Positions 23,466 to 34,392 of a stretch of 42,579 bases of DNA are shown piece after piece; within the stretch, counting starts at the first letter, position 1, and each line of letters starts with the position of its first letter. The stretch is from Chara braunii (Eukaryota; Streptophyta; Charophyceae; Charales; Characeae). The notes under the pieces are model-generated. The model saw nothing but the letters and a program-made list of their open reading frames with translations, searched no databases and was not told the origin of the DNA. The position numbers and the translations under genes were made by a program. Location: positions 223,672 to 266,250 of the forward strand of contig BFEA01000357.1 in the NCBI GenBank assembly GCA_003427395.1, written 5' to 3'.

Positions 23466-23985
23466 TACTCTTCATTGTGGCTTGTCCTGGATTGCACACC
23501 GCCTATTTTGAAAAGACACACAGACACACAGACACACAGACACACAAACACACAGACACACAGACACACAGACACACAGACACACAGACACAGACACAGA
23601 CACACACACACACACACAGACACAGACACACAGACACACAGACACACAGACACACAAACACACAGACACACAGACACACAGACACACAGACACACAGACA
23701 CAGACACAGACACAGACACAGACACACAGACACAGACACACAGACACACAGACACACAGACACAGACACACATGCATGCATGCATGCATGCATCCATCCA
23801 TCCATCCATGGACACACATATGTCCAGATACATGCATCATCCATCCATGGACACACATATGTCCAGATACATGCATCCATCCATGGACACAAAGATGTCC
23901 AGATACATGGACTCATGGTGAACATCATCCACACATACAGCCTGATAAAGGCAAGGATCCTTGCCAGCATGACAGAAAAACTCAG
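23466..23985. repeat. Dispersed repeat with internal microsatellite, copy 2
   Basis: The left block TACTCTTCATTGTGGCTTGT, to about 23512, matches 22140-22185 with few changes. A (GACACACA)n array fills 23512-23771, then (CATG)n and (CATC)n runs. Three 36-39 bp units starting CCATGGACACA lie at 23806, 23845 and 23881. The right block contains CAGCCTGATAAAGGCAAGGAT-like sequence, matching copy 1. Long His/Thr and Cys/Val ORFs here are artefacts. Confidence 0.8.
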
Positions 23986-24256
23986 GTCAAGTCTGAAGCA
24001 CCCTTGATTCATAACATCGAACGCTCCCTGGAATGCAACTATAATGCCGAGGATACCAAGCACAACAGGCTTTTCACCCAGGAACTGCCACTGCATGGGA
24101 ATGAGATGGAATTCCAACTGCTGGAACATTGGTAGATGAAGGAAGACAACCACCAAAATCGCAATCCAGGAAAAAACTGATAGCCGAAGAGCGAAAAAAA
24201 TGAAGCACCCCTCCAGATGACCTATTGTCCGTGTGGTGTTGTGTGTGGTGTGTGTT

Positions 24257-24325
24257 GAGTTGGACACTACAGCCTTGCAGGCTCTTGAGGCCGAGGTCGC
24301 CGGTTCGAATCCGTTCTTGCACGGT
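24257..24325 (+). other. tRNA-like segment, possible SINE relic
   Basis: GGTTCGAATCC at 24302-24312 is a perfect Pol III B box/T-loop string. AGCCTTGCAGGCT upstream makes a small perfect hairpin where an anticodon arm would lie. The flanking T stem is only partly paired, and no 7-bp acceptor stem closes the structure. It therefore looks like a tRNA-derived relic, not a working tRNA gene. Confidence 0.4.
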
Positions 24326-24455
24326 GGAGGACGTCGGGCTAATGCCGGGATGTGTAGCGCCATCCTGTAACCTCAGCTGTGGGGGGAGCTAGATGTGCAG
24401 ATTCATTTAGCTGCTATTGTCTTGCAAGCGTCTGGCCGTGATGTGATGACACTGG

Positions 24456-24575
24456 GTGCCAAGAAGCACACTTAACTTGAGACTAAGTGCTAAGAAGCAA
24501 ACTTAACTTGAGACTAAGTGCCAAGAAGCACACGTAACTTGAGACTAAGTGCTGAGACTAAATGCCGGGAAGCAC
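24456..24575. repeat. 31-bp minisatellite
   Basis: Units start at 24456, 24487, 24518 and 24549, exactly 31 bp apart, with the core GTGCCAAGAAGCACACTTAA then CTTGAGACTAA. The fourth unit is shortened. Confidence 0.9.
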
Positions 24576-26239
24576 ATTTTCCCTCTTGCTCAGGTGGATG
24601 GTGAGCTGGATGCACGCGTGCCGTATGCCCTATGATGATAAGTCCGGAGTGCAACTAGGCCAAACACATCTTGCAATGTGTAACTTCTGTGAGCTTGGCA
24701 TGTCGTGAAGGTGCTGTGATGCTCACTTTGGAAGCATAGACGCTGAGAGATTGGCCTCGATTTTGCAATTTTTTACAAATTCTTCTTCTTCATTGCTACG
24801 ACCTCCACATCGTCATCGTCGTCATCATCATCATTGCAAACTCTCCTCCTCTTCCTCATCGAGCTTGCCCATCTCCTCTTTGTATCTTGTTCTTCTTCTT
24901 ACCCTTCGTCATGTTCCGATTCTACTTCGTATTTTATGGTGGCAACAGCGTTTGACTTCTCTGATGAGATGCACTGTGCTCATTTGGTTTTGCTTTCGTC
25001 TATCTGCTCTGCCCACTTCCTTCTTTCCCCCCTCCCCTCCCCCCTCTACATGATCACTACCTATTGGAAGTTCGGACCAAGAACACCTCTCTGACCGAGA
25101 AAAAGAGACCTTTCACCATTGGATACTCAATCCAATGAACCACCTGTAAAAGGGCAGGAGTAGTAGGTAACGGGGTTTAAGGGAGATGAGAATATACATC
25201 ACAGTATGACAATCCATGGCTCGCTGCACAACAAAGTACAGAAGACAGTGGATGGTCGTGACTCTTGTTGGCTTTCAAATAATCATCCGGATGTGAGGAA
25301 CATCCATGCTTCATCAAGGAAAGGCAAAAAGAAGTTGGGGTTCGCCAATGGGCCCAGCTCGCTCACTCGGTACACCCATCAACTGTTGAAACTTGTTTGA
25401 AATACAGACCCAAGTTTGCATCCAGATGACTGCAATCAGATGAGCAGAACAAAATAATTCTGAATCACCTGTGGCCAGCCAGTTCAAAGATGAAATGCCA
25501 AGGGCAGGAGCCCGGCCCCCTTTCAAAAAGGAAACAAAAAGAAACAAATACAAAAGAAAAAGATGGCCTTCCGGAAGAAAAGGAAACAACCATACAAAAG
25601 ATGAGCGTTCCTGCAGAACTGCAAAGACATCGACAATGCCAATTCCAGGCAATGACAGGCATATAGGTGCACATACACAAACAGCTGTGCCGTCAAACCG
25701 AATAATGAATCAAATTGAAGAAATGTGCCAGTGAAGAAACCCACCACCACCATCACATGACACCTTCCTCATTTCCTTCTATCTCTGTCTGATTTCCTCC
25801 TACTGACTACTGAAAGATGCTGCTCCGGATCTGTCTGCTCTTCCAAACACCAGATCAAAAGCTCTCAAATTGATTCAAATAATGGATTAAAAAATTACAA
25901 AGGCCGCAGGAGGCCTTGCCTTTCTCTCAACAAGCTATAGAGGTTGTTGATACAGGGATAGCATCCTAAACAGAAAATTCAAGAGTTAGAATGTCTGCAG
26001 TATGTAAGTCCAAAACCCGAAACCCTCAGACACAGAGAGGAAACGCTGATGAGCCAGCCACTGACGCTCTCTCCTCTCTCGTTTGTGTCAGCAACCACAG
26101 CTGTGGCTTCCCCAAAAAAATATCTTGACGGACCAACAACTAACGAAAAGGAACCCGAAGAGTCGGAAAGAAAGGCCAGGGTTGGATTCAATCCTCTTAC
26201 CGGGTGAATGACCTTCAAGCTTTTTGGGCCCAGCCTTTG
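24576..26239. other. Noncoding stretch
   Basis: Positions 24780-25050 are pyrimidine-rich and give Ser/Leu/Pro ORFs without family resemblance. No other repeat or motif is supported. Confidence 0.45.
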
Positions 26240-26722
26240 GCCCCCCTTCTCCTTTGCAACTTCAAAGATGCGCAAACCTCGCTCACTCGACGGCGTCACG
26301 TCATCGGGCCCTAACTTCCAACGCGAAAAGGAAAAACTGGAATCAAAATAAATAAACCAATGGTCGGTCACCAACTGTTTGAAGAGGGGGCAGGGAGGTC
26401 GAGAACTCCACCCACCTTGGGGAGGCAAGTTCCGAACAACTACAACTCTTACAAGCTTGAGAAGAGCAGAGCAGCCCAGCCCAGCCCAGCCCGGGCCTGC
26501 TGAAGGTTATCTTTCCGTGCGCTCTGTGCAATGCCCCCCCCTTGTTTTCAAAATCAAAGACGCTCGAACCACAAAGGCATCATCGGGTTCAAACGCAAAT
26601 GTTAGAAAAATGGAGTCAAAATAAACAATCCAATGGTCACTACGAGTTCGAAGTTCGGGAAGGGAGGTGAAAACTCCCTCCACCAGCCTTGGGGAGACGA
26701 AAATAACTCTTACAAACATCAG
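26240..26722. repeat. Diverged tandem duplication, about 290-bp period
   Basis: 26240-26460 and 26530-26722 share ordered blocks: a C run, a CAAAGAYGC string, CATCGGG, GRATCAAAATAAA, CCAATGGTC, AACTCC, CCTTGGGGAG and ACTCTTACAA. The minus-strand frame gives DHWFIYFDS in one copy and DHWIVYFDS in the other, so the unit could once have been coding, but no domain is recognised. Confidence 0.7.
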
Positions 26723-26754
26723 AACCGCAGCCGCTCCGATGGGAGGTCATCCTT

Positions 26755-27252
26755 AGCATGGCAGTATGAATGAAAGGAAGCCACTGGCAGGGGGGAAGAG
26801 GGCTGGGAAATTGCACCGAATCTTAATTTGAGCATGTCCTCCTCGAGCAGGGACCATGGTAGTAATGTTCACTGTATCGCTCCAATCTTGATGGATGCCC
26901 CAGAGGAGACAGCCCGCCGCTAAATAGTCACCTCCTCTAACTCTTGGGAACACAAGCCCCTTAGCATGCCAGTACGAAGGACGTGAACCCACAGGCAGAG
27001 GACAAAAGCCAGTAGCAAATCGTGCCAAATCTTAATTTGCACACGGCCTCCTTGGGCAGGGGCCCTTCGCATGCCAGTACGAAGGAAATGCACCCACCAC
27101 AGGCAGGGAAAGGAAGTCGGCGAATCGTGCCAAATCTTAGTTTGCCCATGCCCACCTTGACCGGGCACCGCGGCAGAGCTCCCCTGTATCGTTCCCGTTT
27201 TCATGGATGTTCCAGAGGAGACGGCCCGGTAAATAGTCACTTCCTCCACCAT
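26755..27252. repeat. Interleaved tandem repeats A and B
   Basis: Unit A (about 95 bp: GCATGCCAGTACGAAGG, then GGCAGG, then GTGCCAAATCTTAATTTG) occurs at about 26755, 26961 and 27068. Unit B (about 70 bp: CTGTATCG, CAGAGGAGAC, then TAAATAGTCAC) occurs at about 26871 and 27183. The order is A-B-A-A-B, suggesting duplication of an A-B block plus an extra A. Confidence 0.8.
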
Positions 27253-28581
27253 AGGCAACGTGCACCTCATCATCTACAATGCCAGCTGTTACAAGTCTTT
27301 ACACAGGGGTGGGTGTCAATTGACTTTGCCTGCAGAGAGAGTCTTTAGATCATTTCCAAGTGTGCTCGAGCAAAACAGGCCTGTTATACCCAAACCAGAC
27401 AGAAAATGTGGAGATAGATTCCATGAAACCTTGGGTGGTGCTAATGCTGAAAAGGAACACGTCCTGCCCACGGAGAAAAAAGAATTGAAAGAGATGAGGG
27501 GAAGAGGAAGGGATATTTGGAAGATGGGTAGATGGGCAAGGACTTTGCAGAGAGGAGTGTGCACAGAGAAAGGGGAGAAAAGCTGAAGGCAGCAGCACAG
27601 AACAGAGAGCGTATGACTGGTTGATATATATTACACAGCTCTGGCAGGGAAACCCTGATATACAGCAATTAGGCATCAATCACGACCTCCAACACACCTT
27701 CCTCTACGACTTGCGTTTGTGCGAAAAAGCATGGAGGGTTCCCCGTCGTCTCCCCATCCATTCGCACCAGGGAGTAGGCAAAAGCACTTATGAACAATCC
27801 CTGTGCAGGCGAAACCCATACCATACCTGGAAAAACATAAAAGGAAATCGAAATATGACAAAGACTGCATCACAGGCCGTCTCGTTCCTGTTTCACGCTA
27901 CGATATGCACCCAACGAGTAGAACGGCGCCAGGAATAACGAGTCTCCTCTCCTCCACGGTTGTTCGCATCAACATAATGGGAGGCAAAAGCGCATGAACT
28001 GCGTCCTCCATAACTCGATCCAGCTCGTTGACGCGGAACAAAGAAGAAAGTAACCAAAACAAAAACAGGCCCGAAATTCTGAGAACTCGCCTTTCCAGAA
28101 AATTCATGACGAGTTCTTCCTGCTTTTGCACCAAGTAGGGAGCAAACAGCAAATGTGCAACTGACAAACGAAAGTAAATGCCTTACTGCAATTTACACTA
28201 CACCTGGGTTCAACAGAGTTAATTTCTCCTTTTGTGATCTCCATCGATTCAAAAGCCAACAGCTGCCAAGCCCTGTCTCGCCCATGTAATCGTTCCTCCA
28301 CTTAAAAAAATGCAGTCTCGCAGTGCAGTAGCAATCGCTCCTGTCTCTCTTTCTCCACAACTCAACCGGTCACTCACACAATGCAAAGCTCAAACTCGGA
28401 GGAGAGCCGACTTCCAACTATGCCACATCCGTCTGACATGGCTACCCCTGTCCATAGGGGAAAGAAATGACTGAACAAAAGGAACGATTCAAAGCCCCTC
28501 TCACATGCGTGGCACCAGTTTCTAGACGCCTCCAACTCTCTTCGATATGGGTGCTCGGGTCATCTAACCGCTTCACTCGCT
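27253..28581. other. Noncoding or unrecognised stretch
   Basis: No family is recognised. A minus ORF at 27898-28167 (89 codons, contains FRVNELDRVMEDAVHALLPP) has protein-like composition and could be an exon of a minus-strand host gene, but there is no supporting motif. Confidence 0.35.
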
Positions 28582-28860
28582 CTGTTTCACAGCGTCTCTA
28601 CTCTACACTCAACTCCGTGGTTTCAGAATCTCGAGGTGATGGGTCTCAACGACAATACGGCAAGCAACATCTATGATACCGGCTTGCAAATCATATGTTC
28701 CAATTCTTTGATACCTAAACTGTTTCACAGCGTTCCTCTACGCTTGACTTCGTGGTTTCAGAATCTCCAGGTGATGGGTCTCAACAACAATACGACCAGC
28801 ACTGTCTGCGTTACCTGCTTGCAAATCATATGTTCCAATTCAATTGTTCGACATCTGTGA
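28582..28860. repeat. 139-bp tandem duplication
   Basis: Two copies start at TGTTTCACAGCG, 28582 and 28721. They share GTGGTTTCAGAATCTC, GGTGATGGGTCTCAAC and GCTTGCAAATCATATGTTCC. Confidence 0.85.
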
Positions 28861-29014
28861 TTCTTGATAGCTGGAAAATTACAAGTATATGGACTGGCTG
28901 AGCGATGGGATACCATCAAAAGAAAACAAGCAGCTGACCAGAAACAGCAGCTGAAAGCCGCAGCAGAATGTCCCATGCTGAGATGTGGTTGCACTTGGAG
29001 GAGGAGAAATGAAT

Positions 29015-29446
29015 GAGAGATCCTTAACCTGTGTCTCTGTCGAGAGATCCTCAACCTGACTCTCTGTCAAGAGACCCTTGAACCACCACTACCTCCGAGC
29101 AAGCCTCTTTTTGCCGAGGCAGATTCACAGTTCGCGCCAAGCTTCGCCGAAGCACCAGCATGGCGGGCGTTTCTTTTTCATTTCGGCTGGTTGCACCAGC
29201 CATCGAGTCCCATAGCCCGAAGCCTCCGAAGAACGCAGAATGTCGCATTTTCGATTCTCAAAGTTGCTTGGGAAAGGTAGTTGTGGTTTAACCACCAGTT
29301 CAGTGGACCCTGTACAGCCACAAGTTTTGGTTTGGCTGGGGCCCAAACTGGTGGTTTTCTCTGCTAAGGGATCCTTAGCCTGCCTCTCTTTCGAGAGACC
29401 CTTAACCTAGCTCTCTGTCAAGTGATCCTTAACTTGGCTCCCTGTT
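29015..29446. repeat. 27-bp tandem array split by an insertion
   Basis: Units of the form GAGAGATCCTTAACCTG then CTCTCTGTC start at 29015, 29042 and 29069. After an interruption they resume in the same 27-bp phase at 29366, 29393 and 29420. The third unit is broken at its TTAA position by the element starting at 29082. Confidence 0.85.
29082..29287. mobile_element. TTAA-flanked MITE, copy 1 (206 bp)
   Basis: The left end is ACCACCACTACCTCCGAGC. The right end, read inward, is ACCACAACTACCTTTCC. TTGA flanks the left and TTAA the right, i.e. a TTAA duplication with one change. Internal blocks TTTTTGCCG, AAGCTTCGCCGAAGCACCAG and TTTCGGCTGG are shared with the copy at 36443. Immediately outside the right end, AACCACCAGTT (29290-29300) pairs with AACTGGTGGTT (29346-29356), so the insert in the 27-bp array totals about 275 bp. 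No ORF, hence nonautonomous. Confidence 0.75.
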
Positions 29447-29902
29447 GCCAATATGGCATCAAAGTATAATAAAATAGCTTCTTCTAGCAAGGACCACCAA
29501 CGGATACCCAATAAATAACCAGCAAAATGGCATTCGTCTTCATCCTGAAAGAAACACATTCTTCTTTGGAGCACGTGTATGCCTCCATCCTGTTCTATAT
29601 TCCATTGTGCCCCCACAGGCATCAATCACACCTAATTAGCCAACCCTTTTCCTACTCCTGGAGGGAGAAAGAAGCACAGGCTAGACCATCGTGCGACCAA
29701 AGATAGGAGTGGAGAAACCGTGACATCCAACATAAATCCCCCACAGGCCGAGCCCAGGAACATTGAAAGCAGGCTTCTACCAGGAGTTTGAAATCAAGCT
29801 TCTACCATGTACCTGAGTCAGCTGTTAAGGAACATTGGTATCCGAACCTGGGCCTGCAACCAATCGTACACCAGGCCGACCCCAGGAACATTGAAGCTGA
29901 GA

Positions 29903-30200
29903 GCACCAGAAACACTGTGAGCCTGCAAGTGCCAGGAGCACTGTGACTCTGCAAAAACCATGCACACTGCAAACCTGCGAGCACCAGGAACCCTGTGAAC
30001 TGCAAGCACCAGGGACACTGTGAGCCTGCGAGCACGAAGAACACCGTGACTCTGCGAGAACCCCCAGCAAAATGTGCACTGCACATCTCCGTGAAACCTG
30101 CAATCAACCATACAGCCGGATCACCACAGGACCACTCTGAATCTGAGTGGCACTAGGAACGCCGTAAGCCTGCAAGCACCAGAAACACTGCGAAACTGCG
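29903..30200. repeat. About 26-bp degenerate minisatellite
   Basis: Repeated GAGCACCAGGAACACTGTG then AGCCTGC units occur at about 29903, 29930, 29980, 30005 and 30030, with a further diverged one near 30170. Minus ORFs with VFLVLAGSQC-like repeats are its translation. Confidence 0.8.
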
Positions 30201-31579
30201 ACCGCACCCACCAAAATGTAGCACTGCACTTCTCCATACCTCACAGAATTGCCAAGTTCCTTGATCATGGTTGTCCCAAAAGCCTTAGTATACTCCACTG
30301 GTCACCAGTGCTCGTTTGGGGTACTTTTCAAATCAATATACACTATCACTGCTTGAGCTCCACCTGCTGATTTCCATAAAGAACACTGATTGCCTTCAGT
30401 AACCACCTGACCATGTGGTCAAAAGGGGTGCCCCCTGTGGCCAAGTCAGTGCCACCTAGAAACCCATTGTTTGGTGGTGGTGGTGGGGAGAAGAGGGGGG
30501 GAGAAGGAGGGGAACTTTAAGAGAGATGCTGAGAGGCTGATATGCTGGGAGCACCACGTGGGCAGTCTCTCCCTCTCACCCCTGCAACCCCTCATCTCCC
30601 CCCAACTTCACATCGACTACCTGTCTCTCCCTTGAAATTCAGATCTCCAGTAATGATACGGACAGATAGAGAACTTGATCAACCGTCGACAGACTGTCGC
30701 TGAAAATACTTCCTACCGATGACACACTGACTTAAGAATGACAGCCTGCAAGCTATGTGCTATAGCCACCATCACACCAGCTATGCAGTGAAGCGCCAAA
30801 TCAACAGAACTCCATCCCCCCTTGCAATTGCCCCTGCACTTCTGGCACCTTCTCTTCATCTGTCCCTGTCTGTCTTCTGTCTCCCGTCCCTGTTTGTTGC
30901 TATCTTTCTCGTCCTGTCTCTTTCTCTCTCCTCCTCCCCATGCCCGTGTGACCAAAAAAATGTAAACATCATGTCAACCCAGGCCTCCGTGCACTCTCAG
31001 CTCACACATACCATAACAATGCGCTCACTTTTCCTTATTCTTCCTTCTTCCACCTCTGCACTTCTGGCTTACCCCATCTCTCTCTCTTACTGTGCCTTCA
31101 CCACTCTCTCCCTCTGAGTGTCTCCCCATCTCACCACGTCCTCTACCCTCCTCGGCTCATGCTCTGTGCGACACGTGCACCACAGGCCACCCTGCCGAGG
31201 CAGGTCCATGCAAGGTGCTGGGCAGGCCCAGCTGCAATGATGCAACCCTGACATTCAGCAGGCGGAAGCAACCGGAGTCATAATGGCAGCTCATGAGCAT
31301 ACGCCAATCCAGGACCCAGAGGTTGCTGCAGACTTAAACTGCTAGTACATGGTCGCAGCCCTGTGGAGGTTTGCTTGTCACCTACTCCGACCTTTTCAGG
31401 GCTCGGGCTACGGGACCGGAATGACCAGCGGCAACGTCCAAAAATGACAAAAAAGTGCGCCGCTGGAGGGTTCAGAAAAGCTTGGTTCGCAGTGCAGCAC
31501 TTCCAGGCCCGGGTGTTCTGGTGGTTTACGTCGGAGAAAAAAGTGAATGTCGCTTCTATGTACAGGCCATGATGCACAC
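30201..31579. other. Noncoding stretch
   Basis: Contains (GGT)n and G-rich DNA at 30475-30515, and CT-rich DNA at 30830-30940 that yields a Leu/Ser ORF. No recognised gene. Confidence 0.45.
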
Positions 31580-31737
31580 CATGCAAAATGGCTACTCCAC
31601 GAGCTGAGACAGCTAGGCAGAAAGCATGTCACCAGCCGATGCGTCTGCTTCCTCTCTCCATGCAAAATGGCTACTCCACGAGCTGAGACAGCTAGGCAGA
31701 AAGCATGTCACCAGCCGATGCGTCTGCTTTCTCTCTC
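31580..31737. repeat. 79-bp perfect-phase tandem duplication
   Basis: CATGCAAAATGGCTACTCC starts both copies, at 31580 and 31659. The copies are nearly identical through GATGCGTCTGCTT, so the duplication is recent. Confidence 0.92.
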
Positions 31738-31944
31738 CAGCACTGCCCACCTGAGGGTTGATCACGTTGATTTAATCTGATGGCATCACGATTTGAACTC
31801 TTGATTGATTTCTCAAGAACTACATACATGTTTGTACCATTCCAATTAAGCTGCAAGCTGGGTACCAGGTCTTGATCCCTTGACAATTCAACAAATCAGT
31901 AAACTTCCTGATGGACGGGATTTGGCAGAGTTTGAAAAAAAAAA

Positions 31945-32292
31945 CTACCAGGTCCCCACAAGATTCACAAGACTGGCAAACATAGGCTTCCTCTGCTGAA
32001 TGATCCTCCAGACATGGTCATAGTCTGACCCTGCTGTCTTCAGACAATTTGCCATCTTTGCCAACACTGCAGGATCGCGTTCAAGGCACATCTGGAGCAC
32101 CATAGTGTACTGATCCATATCCTGAGATGAGAGAGCAGATAAGAGGAATGGGAGAAGCGTAGACGAAGATGCATCCATTACCTCGACAAACTTTGCGACC
32201 AGAGACTCCTGTAATCCTGGCTCAAACTTCATGCAGGATAGCAAAGGAAACACGAGCATCTCCTCTTCCTCAAAGTGTACAGCTTTCAACTT
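31945..32292 (-). CDS. Hemerythrin-like (BRUTUS-type) exon of a host gene
   Basis: Minus-strand exon beginning KLKAVHFEEEEMLVFPLL at 32292, directly after a convincing acceptor (pyrimidine-rich run ending GGCAG). The HFEEEE segment supplies an HxxxE metal-ligand motif. The following text (FEPGLQESLVAKF, LLPFLLSALSSQDMDQY, MCLERD) matches the pattern of hemerythrin HHE domains in plant BRUTUS-type and related proteins, which bind iron and, in BRUTUS, sit ahead of zinc fingers and a RING. About 108-116 codons are seen, ending at a stop at 31945 or at a donor near 31948 or 31968. The first half of the domain and any zinc-finger exons are not found, so introns must be long. The frame has no stops or shifts. 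Confidence 0.6.
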   Translation of the reverse strand, partial: KLKAVHFEEEEMLVFPLLSCMKFEPGLQESLVAKFVEVMDASSSTLLPFLLSALSSQDMDQYTMVLQMCLERDPAVLAKMANCLKTAGSDYDHVWRIIQQRKPMFASLVNLVGTW

Positions 32293-33157
32293 CTGCCATC
32301 GCAAAAGACAAACAACGAGATCACACAGGTTTAATGTGTACATGTCTATCAACTAGAAGAGCTCACTTGGCAAAACAAACGAAGAGAAAAATGCAGGCAG
32401 CGTGAAGCACACCGAAAACATTTATTTTATTTTCCTGTGCAGTTCTTTCTTCTATTTGCTTACTTTGGCTTTTTACTGTTTTTACATGGTTTCTCTTTCA
32501 TTTATCCTTTTAGCTCCCGCTTTACTGCGTGTCTCATGTACAAGGCTCGCCAAGTGGATGCAGACTTGCCCACATCCCCGTGTGCCGTAACAGCCCACTT
32601 GAATGCTATGGAAAAGAGGCAGAGTAAAGGGAGAGCAGACAAAGAGTGAAGAAGGGTGGGAGGAAGACAAAGTAAAAGAAGACAAAGGGAGGGAAGAGAA
32701 AAGAAGACTCAAGGGTCAGTCTGTTCTTGAAGACAGAGAGGACATGTACAGTAGGGATGAGGTAGGTTTGACATGGACGGCCTAGCTGAGCATTCACAGA
32801 AGAACAGTTGCCACGCCAGCTGGCATGAAGCATGCCCAACAAAGAATCCCGGCAAATGGCATGTCCCTTGCAGTCCAACAGGAAGGAAGATTGGGCATAA
32901 AAGAAGACCATGCATTCATTGTAACTTCCATGCATACGAAGTTGACATATGATGTCCAGATGCGGACGATGTACGCAGTTAGGAAAGGATGGCCGCCTTC
33001 TGCGCACAAGTCTCCTGCCGAGTGTAAGTGTCTGTAGCTGTGCAGAGGAGAAGGTCGCAGGGCGTTGACACATCGTGCTACTGCAGCACAGGTGCAGAGA
33101 TGTGATCCTTGACATCAATAAGTGTGCAGACAGTTTCATCATTGCAAAGGAAATCAC
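32293..33157. other. Probable intron or intergenic DNA of the minus-strand gene
   Basis: The acceptor for the hemerythrin exon lies at its lower edge. Minus ORFs continue through 32606-33157 (with PHLDIICQLRMHGSYNE and CKGHAICRDSLL), but I cannot match them to a family or prove splice sites. Confidence 0.4.
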
Positions 33158-33419
33158 CTGAGAGGGGACGGCACCATGAGTGGAGAATGCACCCTGAATG
33201 AGGACAGTTTTGAATCTCCAATGCTGTAGAGCATGAAAAAAGGTCCCGTTACTGCCTGGCGGAAGCTGGACTGTCTGCAGGGACACAGGGGTAGATATGA
33301 CCGTTTGAGGTAAGGGAACAACAACAAACTGTGGAGCAGATACGGAGAGATTCGGGGAGGACAAAGAAACAGGCTGCTGGTATCCAGATAAGTGACGATA
33401 CTGTGCATGCTGTCGACGA
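33158..33419 (-). CDS. Candidate exon, Gln/Val/Pro-rich
   Basis: On the minus strand a pyrimidine-rich acceptor (ACTCTTCTTATTGTGAG) precedes 33419. A consensus donor, CAG followed by GTGATTT, follows 33158. The open frame between them reads RRQHAQYRHLSGYQQ, SAPQFVVVPLPQTV, HALQHWRFKTVLIQG, ending GAVPSQ. Such composition is usual in linkers of regulatory proteins. It lies upstream of the hemerythrin exon on the same strand, so it may belong to the same gene, but phase and joining are unproven. Confidence 0.25.
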
Positions 33420-34392
33420 CTCACAATAAGAAGAGTTGTGGTGTGGCAAACTGGAGATGAGCATGTCTCCAACTATGAAGATGGGACAACGGGAGCAGGA
33501 GAGTCTGGTCGTAAACGAGACAGTGAAGGAGATGGAGGGGGTGAGGAGCAACACAGCCGTATGCGGCCAAGCACAGAAAGCGAGGAATGGGGGGTTGATT
33601 GGGCAGGGGTTTTAAATAAACAACATGAGCATCGGCCAGGTGGTTGTGTTGTCTGCACTGGAACTCCAGCAGCGGAAGCAGTAGCAGTGGTGACGCCAAC
33701 AGAGGAAACTGCGCAAGTTGAAACTGTTGCAGTTTTCACTGCAGCAGTGGAAAAACCACACATCTATCGCTAGCAGATGAGCAAGCAGCGGCAAGACCAG
33801 AGCTTCCTGGGGACAAAGAAGAAAGTGGATGATACATGCACCATTGCAGCCTGCCTCGGAACCACTGAGAGAGATGCGTCACATGCTTAGGATAGTGGCG
33901 CTGGCGAGAATGCATGTAGTGGGTCCATACAGGTAAGGTCACGTCTGGAGTAACACTCAAGGCCACTTCTGTGAAGTTAAAAAGCTGAACATGCGTCAGT
34001 GGCATCAATTTGTCAGAGACAGGAACGCTAGAGCTGCTTGAGGGTCAGAGTGCAATGCAATCATTTCTGGTAACTGTAACACTTGGCACAACGTCATTGG
34101 CTGGACCACCTTACGCACTTGTACGAGCTTGGTGTGGTTGGGGGCTGTGAAAGGTCAGCACCTATCCTGGGATTCTCCAATTCGAGCTCCCGAATGTCAG
34201 GTGTCATGTCTGCATTGGCAACATTGGTGTAGAGTCATTGCAGAAGGCGTACCCACCACACTGTCACTTGCCCAAGACCAACCGTGATGCCACACAAATT
34301 ACCAGCAACAACGTCAAAGACGACTTAGACGAGGCAATGCAATGCGGTACCAACTTGAATTGGGGAAACACAAATGGTCTAACTGAAGGTGT
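33420..34392. other. Unrecognised stretch with GCAGTGG-type repeats
   Basis: Minus ORFs rich in Ala, Val and Thr (33473-33763) arise over a GCAGNAG-rich part. A plausible acceptor (CTTTGTCCCCAG) lies at about 33807 on the minus strand. No domain is recognised. Confidence 0.35.

Noticed and set aside
22250-23771. CRISPR-like array
   Set aside because: The repeats are microsatellites and tandem minisatellites without unique spacers, in a eukaryotic context.
23213-24007. 264-codon + ORF with long His/Thr repeat
   Set aside because: Most of it translates the (GACACACA)n microsatellite; the flanks match no family and part is shared with the repeat copy at 22139.
24257-24325. Functional tRNA gene
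   Set aside because: The B box is perfect, but the acceptor stem does not close and the T stem is mispaired.
23503-24363. 286-codon minus ORF with Cys/Val repeats
   Set aside because: Antisense of the same microsatellite; its start lies over the tRNA-like segment.
33612-33794. Cys/His-rich minus ORF resembling a zinc finger
   Set aside because: The Cys and His come from one frame of a GCAG-type repeat; spacing fits no known zinc-binding pattern and the overlapping frames are equally open.
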